This document shows, piece by piece, positions 35,830-44,992 of a stretch of 64,000 nucleotides of DNA. How positions within the stretch are numbered: position 1 is the first letter of the stretch; every line of letters begins with the position of its first letter. The notes below the pieces were generated by a model. It did not search any database. It was not told the DNA's origin and saw only the letters and a program-made list of their open reading frames with translations. Source of the stretch: RDXT01 sp033765305 (lineage in GTDB: Bacteria > Bacteroidota > Bacteroidia > J057); contig JANRID010000028.1 of the NCBI GenBank assembly GCA_033765305.1, forward strand, positions 40,060 to 104,059, given 5' to 3'. The position numbers and the translations under genes are program-made.

Positions 35830-35857
35830 AAAAAAAAGAGGGAGGCAGCAGCCTCCC
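35830..35857 (-). terminator. Rho-independent terminator of porV
   Basis: On the minus strand a 7-base stem (GGGAGGC/GCCTCCC, 35857-35851 and 35846-35840) with a 4-base loop is followed by TCTTTTTTT. It sits 24 bases after the porV stop and 14 bases before the CHAT gene ATG, so the CHAT gene either depends on read-through or has a promoter overlapping this hairpin. Confidence 0.85.
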
Positions 35858-35881
35858 CCGTATGCAGCGGACCGGTATCGC

Positions 35882-37027
35882 TTATTCGCCCGAAACCGGC
35901 GCAAAGTCATAGGTCAGCGAGAAGCGCAGGGTGTTCTGGAGCGGGTGGTTCTGCACCAGCGGAGCCAGATAGGAGAAATTGAGCCCGAACACATTGTACT
36001 TCAGGCCGGCGCCGAGGGTGATGAACTTGCGGTTGCCCTTCTCGGCGGGCTCGTAGAAAAAGCCGCCACGGGCAGCGAAGAGCCCCCGGTACCAGTATTC
36101 CAGGCCGGCGGAAATGTTGATTTCGCTCAGCTCTTCGCTGAAACCGTCGGGTGCATCGGCGAAAGATCCGAACATCCCGGCCAGCAGGGCCTTGTCGGAG
36201 CGGCCGCCTTCGGAGGGCACGAGGAGCTTGTTGAAGTCGTTGGCGAAGGTCACCGTATTGTATTCGTCCAGGAAAAACTTGAACGCATAGCCCAGGCGCA
36301 TGTTGATGGGAATGAAGTCCCGCGTAGCCGTGGATGCCGTGTAGGAGACCTTGGGGCCGATATTGGAAAGCGTCAGGCCGGAGGAGAATTCAACGGGGCT
36401 GCGGTTGGCGCCTGCGCGGAACTCTTTGCGGTACAGGAAGCCCACATCACCGGCGAAGGAGGTCACCGGGCGGGCATTGGGGTCCTGGATGTTGGCGTTG
36501 GATGCAAGCTGGCTGTTGAAAAAGCGCATCGTGATGGCGGCGGACAGCACCGGCGTCACTTTGAGCGAATAGCCTACATCGAGCGCAAATTCATTGGGCT
36601 TTCCGTTGCCGATGGGCGTGCCGATCTCGTCCGTAAACTGGATGATGCCCAGCGAGAAATACCGCAGCGAAGCGCCGATCACCCCGGAATTGCCGGTGTT
36701 GTAGTATCCCGAAAGATACATCAGGTTGATGTCCGGAATGCCCAGGGCGCGCAGCCACGGGGAATAGGACATGCTGAAGCCCATCTGATTCTGCATGAAG
36801 CCCAGTCCGGCCGGGTTCCAGTGCATGGCGTTGGGGTCGTCTGCGATTGCCACGCCGGTTTCCCCCATCCCACCGTAACGGGAATCCGGAGCTACAAGCA
36901 GAAACGGTACCGCAGTGGTGATGGTCTTGGTTCCGCGCTGGCCGGAAGATCCGCCCTGGGCCAGGAGGGTGCTGCCATAGGAGCCTGCCAATATGAGACA
37001 GGCGGCAATAGCGATTGTCTTCCTCAT
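35882..37027 (-). CDS. porV: Type IX secretion system outer-membrane protein PorV
   Basis: 381 residues from the ATG at 37027. After a signal peptide (about 1-24) come the PorV hallmarks PFLLVAPDSRYGGMGETGVA and DPNAMHWNPAGLGFMQNQMG, then a FadL-like 14-strand barrel ending in the aromatic LRFSLTYDFAPVSGE region. PorV carries T9SS substrates from the translocon to the PorU sortase. It lies immediately downstream of porU (minus strand, 223 bases between), the classical PorU-PorV pair, and ends at a clear terminator. Confidence 0.95.
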   Translation of the reverse strand: MRKTIAIAACLILAGSYGSTLLAQGGSSGQRGTKTITTAVPFLLVAPDSRYGGMGETGVAIADDPNAMHWNPAGLGFMQNQMGFSMSYSPWLRALGIPDINLMYLSGYYNTGNSGVIGASLRYFSLGIIQFTDEIGTPIGNGKPNEFALDVGYSLKVTPVLSAAITMRFFNSQLASNANIQDPNARPVTSFAGDVGFLYRKEFRAGANRSPVEFSSGLTLSNIGPKVSYTASTATRDFIPINMRLGYAFKFFLDEYNTVTFANDFNKLLVPSEGGRSDKALLAGMFGSFADAPDGFSEELSEINISAGLEYWYRGLFAARGGFFYEPAEKGNRKFITLGAGLKYNVFGLNFSYLAPLVQNHPLQNTLRFSLTYDFAPVSGE

Positions 37028-37250
37028 AAAAAATGGATTCACCGTTAAGTTGATGTACGAAAGCGTAGCGCTCACCTCATAGGCAGACCATTGAATCTTT
37101 TTCGTGGATCTTGGCTGAATGGCTGATAAACATACGCCCGGCATCGGAAGGCCGGAAGCACTTCTAGGCGGTTTCCTTACGTTTGTTGCGCAATATATAC
37201 AAATTGTACCGGTTTCTCCGCAGCCGCTTTACACAAAAGCTGCCGCTTTT

Positions 37251-40200
37251 TTAACGGATGAGCACGAGGCGGCTGATGGATTCCGCCTCCTGCCGGGTCT
37301 CCAGGTTGCGCAGCGTCACCCGGTAGAGGTACACGCCGCTGCTGAGCATGCCGTTTGCGGTGCTGCCGTCCCATTCGAGCTCCTGGGTGTAGTTGCCGCC
37401 GGCGGTCAGCTCCTGCGACAAGGTCTTGACCACCCGCCCGCTCAGATCCATGATTTCCACCCGCAGCTCGATCTCCTGGCCGTCCTGGTTGTGCTCCACC
37501 AGGAATCGGGCCGGCCCTTTGCCGGGATCGAAGGGATTGGGGTAGCTCAGAATCTGATCCAGCGCCACCCGCGCATTGTCCGACACGATGAAGCGGGTCT
37601 CGGCCTCGGAGAAATTGTTGGCTACGTCCCACACGCGGATCCGCAGGGTGTGTTCGCCCTCCTCCAGATCGCGGAGCTGGTAGCGGACCTCGCCTTCCTG
37701 GAAGCTGTTGGGGCGCGCGGTGTAAAAGTTGTTCAGCACCAGGGTATTGCCCTCATTGCCATCCAGCACGGCGGCTATTTCATGCCCGATGCCTGCCCCC
37801 ACCGTGTTGATGCCGCTCTCGTCGCGCAGCACCGCGTAGAGGAAGGGCTCCGGCCCGGTGATGCCCCCGTCCTGCCAGGTGCTGTCGTTGAGATAGAGCC
37901 TGACCAGCGGGCCTTCATCGTCCGGCACGGCATTGGGGGCCGTACCGCCGACGTGGAGATCGCTGCGGCAGCCGTAGCCGTCTGACTGGGTATTGAAGAA
38001 GTACAGACTGATTTCCCCTTTGCCCGGCTCGTAGGAAATATCGATCGGCACGACGAACTCGAAGCGGAACGCCCCGTCCTTCACATCCACCGAGCCGTTG
38101 AAGATGCGGTTTTTCTGCCAGGAGAAGGTGTAATTGGACAGGCGGGTCGTAAATACGCTGGGCTTGTCGTACACGGTCACCTCCATCGTGCCCTCGAAAT
38201 TCGGCAGCGGGTTGCCGAGCGGATCTTCAATCAGGCCCTCGGCCACGATGCGCTCCAGCGAGCGCAGGCTGTCGGTGATGCCCGGCACAGCCGCCCGCCC
38301 GTTGATGTGCGTAATGCGGGCACGCTGTTCCGGGTAGTTGAGAATCAGGCCCGGATCGCCCAGCAGGGTGAAGTTTCGGGAATTGACATTGGCCAGATTG
38401 CCCCGGACAAAGGTGCTGTTTTTGGTGCGCATCATCACCTCGCCGAGCGTCGGCATGCGGTCGCGGAGGGTGTCGTAGGTGAAGACGTGGCGGTAGAAGT
38501 TCTGATTGAGCAGTTCGTTGGGGGAGGAATACACGAGGCGCACCGTGGTAAAGAGCGCAATGGCGCCTGCATCCGGCTCCATCACCATCAGCTCGGCGCC
38601 AGTCCGCTCCTTGGGATTGTCGAAACGGCCGTATTCGCAGGTGGCCGTCACCACGGCCGGATAATGGCCTTCATTTTTGAAGTTGGGGATATCGGAGTTT
38701 TTGAGGATATCCGAGTTGGACCAGGCGGCTTCGCCGCCGTGGCCGGTGTAGTTGAAGATCAGGGCACCCTGGTCGAAGGCATCGAGCAGCGCCTGCCGGC
38801 CTTCGGGGAAGCTCGTCTTGCCGGCGCTGATCTCCATTTTGTAGTTGTCCATGTAGATTTTCTCGACCTGGATGCAGCTGTTGGCCTGTTCGATGAGGCC
38901 GGTGTAGCCGTTGGCCTGGCGCACATGGGTATTGCCTTCGCCCTCTTTGTGATCCGCCACGAGGGTAATGCGGTTGCGCCATTGGCCCAGGTCGGCCGGA
39001 TCGGGCGTCGTGGCGTAGCGGATGATCTTGTCGACAATTTCCTTCGCCTGCGTCAGCGACTCGGCAGGCAGCCGCCCGATCGCCGCATCCATCAGATTGA
39101 CCTGATACGTCGCGTCGCCTTCGATCTGTGCCGCTTCCCCCCAGAAGCCCTCCTCGGCACTCAGCATCACATAGTAGTCGTCGCTGGTGTAGGAGTCGGT
39201 GGGATCCCACGAGTCCCGGCTCTGGTAGGTGGGCACGAAGTTGCCGGCGGTATTCAGGTTGGCATCGATATTTTTATAGATATAGCTCCCATCGCCAAAG
39301 AGCAGCACAAAATTCGGCGCCAGCCCTTCGGAGCGGATGTACTGCATCCGGATGAAATCCCGGATGGCGGTGACATCCTGCTTGCCGGAGGAGAACTCAT
39401 TGTAGATCTGCGCGGGCGTGACCACCGACACGCTGCGCCCGTAATGGCTGCGGTGAAAGTCGGCAAGGCGGTTGGCTTCGGAGAGAAAGTCGGGGGCCGA
39501 AATGATCAGGTACTCGGCGATGGCCATGCCGTGAAGATCCTGATTGGCAATCCGCCGGGCTGATGCCGGGCTGAGGTATCCGCCCTTGAACACCACCAGG
39601 CGCCCGGTGGTGCCGGCCTGCAGCCCGAATTCCATCCGGTCGCCGGCAAGCGTGTACTCGATTTCGCTGACGCTGGACGGCGATCCGAGGTTCCAGACCC
39701 GGTAGCTGGCGTCGCCCTTGATCGAAAATCCGGCGGTCTGGCCGGCAGCTGCCTGGGCGAAGCCCCCCCACCACTGGCTCAGGCCTTTGGTATCGAGATC
39801 CTGGTCGTATTCCACCTGAATCCAGTCCAGCCAGCCTTCGGAGCGGTTGGAGCCGGCTTTGTTGTAGGCGAGCTTGACCCGCAGGGTGTCGTCGGCGCCT
39901 ACGCGCTCCGGGCCTACCTCCAGCGAAAGGGTCCGTGCTTCGTAGTAGCGCGCTTCGACATTGCCTACGTTGAGCGGCGTCAAGGTCTGGGATCCGATGG
40001 CTACCCCGCCGCAGGATACCGCGAAGCTGGTATTGACATCCGAACGGGCTGCAACGCGGATGCTGAGCCGGATACGTCCGTTTGACGCAAGTGCCCTGAC
40101 CCCGAAGGCATATTCGCGCTCCGTCGTCAGGTCGAAGCGCTCGCCGAGCCAGTAGCGGCCCGAGTGGATGGGGTTTTCACGGTCGATTTCGTGAAACTGC

Positions 40201-40712
40201 AGGCTGCGGACGGCAGATATCTGATAGTCAGGCACCGCAGAAGGCTGCTGCTGCACACGCTTGCCTGTGCCCGGCCCGATCCGGAGGAAGTAGAAGCTCG
40301 TATCGGAGTACAGGTTATGCACATGGCGGAATCGCTGGGATTCCGCATCATAATTCCAGATATGCGGCCCCTCGCCGTAGAAGAGCACTTCGTCTCCGCT
40401 GTTGAATACACCGTCTGCTTCACCTGCCACCCAGATCGCATGCTCCAGCAGGTCGTCCGGACGGGGGGCGCTGTTGGCCTGGGGCAGCATCGCGCCGCCA
40501 TTGCCGTAGAGCTGGATCTGGCGCGGATCGATGGATGCAGGGCTGAGCCCGAGCCCCGTGAAAAATGCAGCGTCCAGCCGGTACATGCCGGAGCGCGTAA
40601 TCCCGATCTTGTACCAGGTTCCTTCCTGAAGCACCGAATGATCGGCATAGGACTGGCCAGCCGCTTGCAGCACAGCGAACATGCTGATTCCCAACAATAT
40701 CCTGCGGATCAT
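37251..40712 (-). CDS. porU: Type IX secretion system sortase PorU
   Basis: 1153 residues. Signal peptide (about 1-20), beta-rich N-terminal half with no assigned role, then the gingipain-family (C25) peptidase domain from about 430 to 810: VVTPAQIYNEFSSGKQDVTA, LLFGDGSY, the catalytic His near residue 657 in NYTGHGGEAAWSN and the Cys near 692 in TATCEYGRFD. The C-terminal 100 residues (ILSYPNPFDPGKGPARFLV to SSGVYLYRV) are a FlgD-like/T9SS C-terminal domain. PorU cleaves the C-terminal signals of secreted proteins and attaches them to A-LPS. Confidence 0.95.
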   Translation of the reverse strand: MIRRILLGISMFAVLQAAGQSYADHSVLQEGTWYKIGITRSGMYRLDAAFFTGLGLSPASIDPRQIQLYGNGGAMLPQANSAPRPDDLLEHAIWVAGEADGVFNSGDEVLFYGEGPHIWNYDAESQRFRHVHNLYSDTSFYFLRIGPGTGKRVQQQPSAVPDYQISAVRSLQFHEIDRENPIHSGRYWLGERFDLTTEREYAFGVRALASNGRIRLSIRVAARSDVNTSFAVSCGGVAIGSQTLTPLNVGNVEARYYEARTLSLEVGPERVGADDTLRVKLAYNKAGSNRSEGWLDWIQVEYDQDLDTKGLSQWWGGFAQAAAGQTAGFSIKGDASYRVWNLGSPSSVSEIEYTLAGDRMEFGLQAGTTGRLVVFKGGYLSPASARRIANQDLHGMAIAEYLIISAPDFLSEANRLADFHRSHYGRSVSVVTPAQIYNEFSSGKQDVTAIRDFIRMQYIRSEGLAPNFVLLFGDGSYIYKNIDANLNTAGNFVPTYQSRDSWDPTDSYTSDDYYVMLSAEEGFWGEAAQIEGDATYQVNLMDAAIGRLPAESLTQAKEIVDKIIRYATTPDPADLGQWRNRITLVADHKEGEGNTHVRQANGYTGLIEQANSCIQVEKIYMDNYKMEISAGKTSFPEGRQALLDAFDQGALIFNYTGHGGEAAWSNSDILKNSDIPNFKNEGHYPAVVTATCEYGRFDNPKERTGAELMVMEPDAGAIALFTTVRLVYSSPNELLNQNFYRHVFTYDTLRDRMPTLGEVMMRTKNSTFVRGNLANVNSRNFTLLGDPGLILNYPEQRARITHINGRAAVPGITDSLRSLERIVAEGLIEDPLGNPLPNFEGTMEVTVYDKPSVFTTRLSNYTFSWQKNRIFNGSVDVKDGAFRFEFVVPIDISYEPGKGEISLYFFNTQSDGYGCRSDLHVGGTAPNAVPDDEGPLVRLYLNDSTWQDGGITGPEPFLYAVLRDESGINTVGAGIGHEIAAVLDGNEGNTLVLNNFYTARPNSFQEGEVRYQLRDLEEGEHTLRIRVWDVANNFSEAETRFIVSDNARVALDQILSYPNPFDPGKGPARFLVEHNQDGQEIELRVEIMDLSGRVVKTLSQELTAGGNYTQELEWDGSTANGMLSSGVYLYRVTLRNLETRQEAESISRLVLIR

Positions 40713-40857
40713 AGCATTCCCTGGGTTTAGTCCAACTTGGATTCCTTCCTCAAAAATAACACAAAAACCGGAGGCGGACAGGGCAAAAATATCGCGCTGT
40801 CAGGAGGATAACGCCAGGCTGCAGGGAAAGGTTGGGGCGGAGCCGGTGCAAGGGCAT

Positions 40858-40883
40858 AGAAAAAGCGGCCCGGAGGCCGCTTC
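40858..40883 (-). terminator. Rho-independent terminator of the three-module PepSY-like lipoprotein gene
   Basis: On the minus strand a 7-base perfect stem AGCGGCC/GGCCGCT (40881-40875 with 40870-40864) with a 4-base loop runs into TTTTTCT. It follows the lipoprotein stop by about 28 bases and separates it from porU. Confidence 0.85.
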
Positions 40884-40910
40884 GCAAGCAACGGGATACA
40901 GGATATTCGC

Positions 40911-41732
40911 TCAGCCGCGCACCGCCAGGAAGTTCCCGGATGCGTCGAAGATCAGGATCTTGCGCTCGCCATTGTACAGGATGCCTACGACATACTTGCC
41001 GTCGTCCTTTTGCATCGCCCGCTTGATTTCGGCGCCGGCATATTCGGTGGTGATGTAGGCCGTGACTGCCGAAGGCAGATCGGCAATCTCGACCGGCGTC
41101 CCATGCCCGCCGCGGCAGTGGCGCAGCAGCTGGCCCGCTTCGACAAACTCGCCCGAAGCGCTGAACACCAGGATGATATGGCCCTCGATCGCCACGATGT
41201 ACTGGCCGGAATTGTCGAGCTTGGCATGGCGGATTTCGGTGGAATCGCCATAGACCGAATCGACGTAGGCATACACTGCTGCCGGCAGCGCGTTCACATC
41301 GAGCAGCGAATCGACCCCGCCGCAGTTGCCGCCGTAGGGATGATGATGCGGCCCGCCGTGCGGATTGCCGGTCGAGTCCTGCCAGCCATGCCCATGCCGC
41401 CGCCGGCGGAAACCGTCGCAGTTGGCGAGGGAGTCGAGGCTGGTGCCGTCCAGCTCGAAATACAGCTCGTCGCCGGAGCCGAGCAGCACTTCAAATCCTG
41501 CGCTGGGCGCTTTGAGGGCCGTTTCGATATAGGTCTCGAAAAAATTGGCGTCCACATAGCGGGTCACCGCAGCCGGCAACTCCGCCGGATCTACGCTCAC
41601 CTTGTCGGTCGCGTCGGCAATTTCGTCGATCAGGTTCGCGGCACGGTTTGACAATACGTTCAGCTGCTCGCAGGCGCTGAGGGAAACCAGCAGCAGGGCG
41701 GCGGAGGCAAAGACAATCTGGATGGTTCTCAT
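40911..41732 (-). CDS. PepSY-like lipoprotein with three modules and a His/Gly-rich insert
   Basis: 273 residues from the ATG at 41732. The lipobox SLSAC is followed by three PepSY-like modules: the first begins LPAAVTRYVDANFFETYI, the second LPAAVYAYVDSVYGDSTEIR, the third LPSAVTAYITTEYAGAEIKR, the last ending LIFDASGNFLAVRG. Between modules one and two lies a 35-residue insert bounded by cysteines and rich in His, Gly and Arg (RRRRHGHGW, HGGPHHHPYGG). That insert could bind metal, which is inference. Related to the two-module lipoprotein at 23 kb. Confidence 0.85.
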   Translation of the reverse strand: MRTIQIVFASAALLLVSLSACEQLNVLSNRAANLIDEIADATDKVSVDPAELPAAVTRYVDANFFETYIETALKAPSAGFEVLLGSGDELYFELDGTSLDSLANCDGFRRRRHGHGWQDSTGNPHGGPHHHPYGGNCGGVDSLLDVNALPAAVYAYVDSVYGDSTEIRHAKLDNSGQYIVAIEGHIILVFSASGEFVEAGQLLRHCRGGHGTPVEIADLPSAVTAYITTEYAGAEIKRAMQKDDGKYVVGILYNGERKILIFDASGNFLAVRG

Positions 41733-41942
41733 TGGGAAAACAGGGTTAGAAAAGCTGAAACAATGGGGCTGGAACCGGGACATGCGGGACAGGCAGCCGG
41801 ACGGAGTCCGGCCTTCGGGATCTGGTATACATCAGCAGCAGGCCCCTGGCGGGGCGGGCGGCAGCATCCTGCCGGCTTCAGTCTCCTTGGCGCATCTTTT
41901 GGCCGGGCGGTTGCATGCCGGGGCAGACATGCGGATATTTTT

Positions 41943-43355
41943 TCAGAACCGGCAGTACAGGCCCGCCTCTATCCCGGCCAGCGCATGCGCCGGGCGGGCG
42001 TGCTGCCCGCCGCGCCCGTCCCGGCTCCCGGGCCGGAACTGCGCATAGGGCTCTACGCTCAGGCTGAGCCGGGGGCTGAGGCGCCATTCGGCGCCGGCGC
42101 CCGCCAGATACTGCATCTGCAGGGCCGGGCTGCTCAGCGGGCTCCGCAGCGCAGGCTGCTGCTCCGCATCATACCGGAAGTACGGGCTTCCCGTATCCAC
42201 CTCCAGCAGCTCCAGGCTGCCGGCCAGCCGGTACTGCACCACCGCCCCGGCCCGCACACTTACCTGGAGCGGCCCGATGCCCGTGCTCAGCCTTGCCGTC
42301 AGGGGCAACGCGGCCGAAGTGCTGCGCTGCCGGGTTTCGACGGTCAGGGGAATCTGCACGCTGTCCGGCGCCGGCTCGGCAGTCCGGCTCAGGGTCACGC
42401 TGACCTCCTGCGCATCGCCGGAGGTGTAGAGGCGGTAGCGGAACTGCTGTTCCGGCCCGCTGCCGCCTTCGCGGCGGTAGCGCAGCCTGGGCAGGTGCTG
42501 CGTCTGCTCATCGCGCTGCTGCACATAGATCCCCCCCTCGAAGGACAGGCGCTTCCGGTCGCGGATCCGCAGGCCGAGGCCGATCCGCAGATCGCGCGCC
42601 TGCGCCACGCGCTGCGGGGCCACCCACTCGCCATGCGAAGGCGGGGGCATGACAGGCAGCAGGTGCTGCGGCGAGGCAGACACTTTCAGCGCGATCCCGG
42701 CTCCCCGGAAGGGCTGCTCCGGCAGCGCAGCCTGGGCAGGCAGGACATCGCCTGAGCCGGGCAAGCCGGCACGGCGGGGCCCGAGAGCGGTCAGGGCGGG
42801 GCGGCCGCCTGGCAGGGGCGCTGCAGGCGGCAGGATCTGCCGGGCTTCCGGCGCCGCAGGCGCCGCCAGGGCATCCGCGGCAGCAGGTGCGAGCGGCGGC
42901 AGACCGGCTGCCGCGCCTGGCTCCCTGTCAGCCCGCTGATGCGGAGCAGGTGCTATCTGTTCCCGCGCGGGCGCTGCCGCGCCCGGCAGGCCGGGCAAGG
43001 CAGCATCGGTGCCGGCAGAATCCGGCATCTCAGGCGCAGGCGCAAGCATCTGCTCGATGCGGCGGCCCTGGTCGGCCACCTGGCCGCTGAGCGATTCAAT
43101 GCGCTCATATGCCTGCAGCAGCAGATAGCCCGTCACCAGCAGGGCGGCGGCAGCCGCGGCTGCCGCAGGCAGCAGCCAGCCTGCGCGCAGGCGCATCGTC
43201 CGGACCCGGCCGCCGGCGCCGGCAGGCGCCGCAGCCTCCAGATCCCGGCCGATCGCCTCCCAGACCCGGTCCGGGGGCGTCTCGCCTTCGTAGTCTTCGA
43301 AGGCACGGGTCAGGTATTCGTCCAGCCCGTCCTGATGGGGTACTTCTTGCGCCAT
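41943..43355 (-). CDS. Probable anti-sigma partner with transmembrane helix and beta-strand C-terminal domain
   Basis: 470 residues. The N-terminal 50 (DEYLTRAFEDYEGETPPDRV then WEAIGRDL) match the short cytoplasmic segment seen in Bacteroidota proteins next to ECF sigma genes. One transmembrane helix (about 58-80), a coiled coil (LSGQVADQGRRIEQML) and a long Pro/Ala-rich linker (about 105-225) follow. The last 220 residues alternate polar and aromatic strands and end in GIEAGLYCRF, as in outer-membrane barrels. It starts one base after the sigma-factor stop. The anti-sigma role is inference; no zinc-binding HxxxCxxC is present. Confidence 0.65.
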   Translation of the reverse strand: MAQEVPHQDGLDEYLTRAFEDYEGETPPDRVWEAIGRDLEAAAPAGAGGRVRTMRLRAGWLLPAAAAAAAALLVTGYLLLQAYERIESLSGQVADQGRRIEQMLAPAPEMPDSAGTDAALPGLPGAAAPAREQIAPAPHQRADREPGAAAGLPPLAPAAADALAAPAAPEARQILPPAAPLPGGRPALTALGPRRAGLPGSGDVLPAQAALPEQPFRGAGIALKVSASPQHLLPVMPPPSHGEWVAPQRVAQARDLRIGLGLRIRDRKRLSFEGGIYVQQRDEQTQHLPRLRYRREGGSGPEQQFRYRLYTSGDAQEVSVTLSRTAEPAPDSVQIPLTVETRQRSTSAALPLTARLSTGIGPLQVSVRAGAVVQYRLAGSLELLEVDTGSPYFRYDAEQQPALRSPLSSPALQMQYLAGAGAEWRLSPRLSLSVEPYAQFRPGSRDGRGGQHARPAHALAGIEAGLYCRF

Positions 43356-43356
43356 G

Positions 43357-43878
43357 TCAGGTCTTGAGGGATTTTTCCACGTGTTTCCGCAGCACCTCGC
43401 GCGCCCGCATGAGCTGGGTCTTCGAGGTGCTGACCTGGATATTCAATTGCGCTGCGATCTCTTTATGAGAGTATCCTTCGAGGACATACAGGTTGAGAAT
43501 CGTGCGGTAGCCGGGCGGCATCCGCTGCAGGATGGCGATCAGCTCCTGGGTATGACTCTCGAACTGGCGGATGAGGGGGTCCTCGGCGCCGGGTTCCGGA
43601 GCAGCCTCCAGATCCGAGGTAGCGATCTGCCGCTGCTGCCGCCGCAGATGGTCGATGGCTGTATGCACCATCACCTGCCGCATCCAGGCACCCAGGGCAC
43701 CCTTGCCGTGGTACTGGTGCAGATCCCGGAAGATTTTCAGAAAGCCTTCATGCAGCAGGTCCTCGGCCTCTTCCCGGCTGCCCGCATACCGCAGGCAATA
43801 GCCGAACATCTGGCGCTTGTACTGTTCGTACAGCTGCCGCTGCGCCTGGCGGTCGCCCGCCAGACAGCCCTGGACCAT
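43357..43878 (-). CDS. ECF-type RNA polymerase sigma factor
   Basis: 173 residues from the ATG at 43878; in-frame sequence extends to an ATG at 43974 (205 residues) with a Pro-rich leader, and residues before the chosen start (LTPEAH) could be coding. Sigma region 2 includes YKRQMFGYCLRYAGSREEAE and DLLHEGFLKIFRDLHQY. Region 4 has RTILNLYVLEGYSHKEIAAQ followed by LNIQVSTSKTQLMRAREVL. It probably works with the membrane protein encoded next to it, sensing an envelope signal. Confidence 0.88.
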   Translation of the reverse strand: MVQGCLAGDRQAQRQLYEQYKRQMFGYCLRYAGSREEAEDLLHEGFLKIFRDLHQYHGKGALGAWMRQVMVHTAIDHLRRQQRQIATSDLEAAPEPGAEDPLIRQFESHTQELIAILQRMPPGYRTILNLYVLEGYSHKEIAAQLNIQVSTSKTQLMRAREVLRKHVEKSLKT

Positions 43879-43991
43879 ATGTGCTTCCGGTGTCAGAGGC
43901 GTTGGAGGTGGATCTGCAAGCCTTGGCGGCTGTGTGGGAAAAATAGTTGCATCCCGGCAGAAAAAAATACGCATCCCGCCGAATGTACAAG

Positions 43992-44022
43992 GGCCCACCC
44001 GGCAGCTGGTGCCGGATGGGCC
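43992..44022 (-). terminator. Long hairpin after gldN
   Basis: A 13-base arm pair (43992-44004 with 44010-44022, one mismatch, 5-base loop) sits 23 bases after the gldN stop and before the sigma-factor gene. On the minus strand it runs into CTTGTACATT, so the T-tract is poor; it may act as a weak terminator or as a 3'-end stabiliser. Confidence 0.5.
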
Positions 44023-44044
44023 TTCGGACGGCAGCACGCGGTTC

Positions 44045-44893
44045 TCAGTACGACCAGAGGTGATGCTCGAACTCGATGATCTCCTGCTTGCGCCGCTCGG
44101 CCTCCGCCAGGCTGCGCACCGGCTCGCCGCCCGCGCTGATAATAAAGCCCCGGAACATCCGCAGCTCGAAAACCTCGGCCACCGAACGGGCCTCGGCATC
44201 GTTGAAACGGGTTTTCCACATCGTTTTATCCAGCTGAGGCTTCACCTCTTTCCACATAAAGCGGGCCAGCACCTTCTCCGGGAGCGAACCCGTGGGATCT
44301 ACCCAGATCACCTCGAAGAAATCAGGCTGCTGCACCATCATCGAGCGCACCTTGTCGAAGGTCCAGTCTTCCACAAGGTGGATCACCTGTTCGTAGGGGC
44401 CGTAATCCGGCACATAGACCGCCGGCACGACCACATCGGCCACGACCGAGGCGGCAGGCGCGTCCGGCATTACCCAGCCATCGTCTTCCGAAGAGGCCCA
44501 GGCATCCGCAGTGCCGGTTTCGCCTTCCTCCCAGGCATCCAGTTCGGGGTCCTCGCCCGTGAGGGCCTGATCGAACTCCTGCATGCGCCGGATGAGGTCT
44601 TCATAATTCCAGGTGCGGGACCAGTCCTCCGGGTCATAGGCGCGGTAGGCGCCGCTTTTGAGGCCGTCCATCAGCGAGGCGATCATGCCCTGCGTCTGCG
44701 TAAAGCGGCCGCCGGGGGAACTGAAGCCCGATTCGCGGGAAACCAGGGGTTTGTTGAGTTTTTCCTGCAAGGGAATGCGCTGCACGAGGCGCTTGCGCCA
44801 GAAATGGTCTTCGGTGCGCATGTACACTTGCCCCATCACACAGGCCGGGCTCAACAGCAAGGCCCACGCTGCCACAAAGCTGAAACGGTTCAT
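44045..44893 (-). CDS. gldN: Gliding motility / type IX secretion protein GldN
   Basis: 282 residues with a signal peptide (about 1-22). Family features include FWRKRLVQRIPLQEKLNKPL near the start, DWTFDKVRSMMVQQPDFFEV and the C-terminal FELRMFRGFIISAGGEPVRS. GldN (PorN) forms a periplasmic ring with GldK under the outer membrane in T9SS. It is normally the last gene of gldKLMN; here no gldK, gldL or gldM is nearby, so it is either a relocated gene or a paralog. A 50-residue acidic stretch (about 105-145) looks like an insertion. Confidence 0.85.
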   Translation of the reverse strand: MNRFSFVAAWALLLSPACVMGQVYMRTEDHFWRKRLVQRIPLQEKLNKPLVSRESGFSSPGGRFTQTQGMIASLMDGLKSGAYRAYDPEDWSRTWNYEDLIRRMQEFDQALTGEDPELDAWEEGETGTADAWASSEDDGWVMPDAPAASVVADVVVPAVYVPDYGPYEQVIHLVEDWTFDKVRSMMVQQPDFFEVIWVDPTGSLPEKVLARFMWKEVKPQLDKTMWKTRFNDAEARSVAEVFELRMFRGFIISAGGEPVRSLAEAERRKQEIIEFEHHLWSY

Positions 44894-44992
44894 CGGTTGG
44901 AATGGTTAAATACGTCAGCAAAGGGTAGCGGAAGGCAGATAGGCAGGCTGGTTGAAGGTGAAGGGAAGATGGGAACGCTGGAATCCGGCGTA

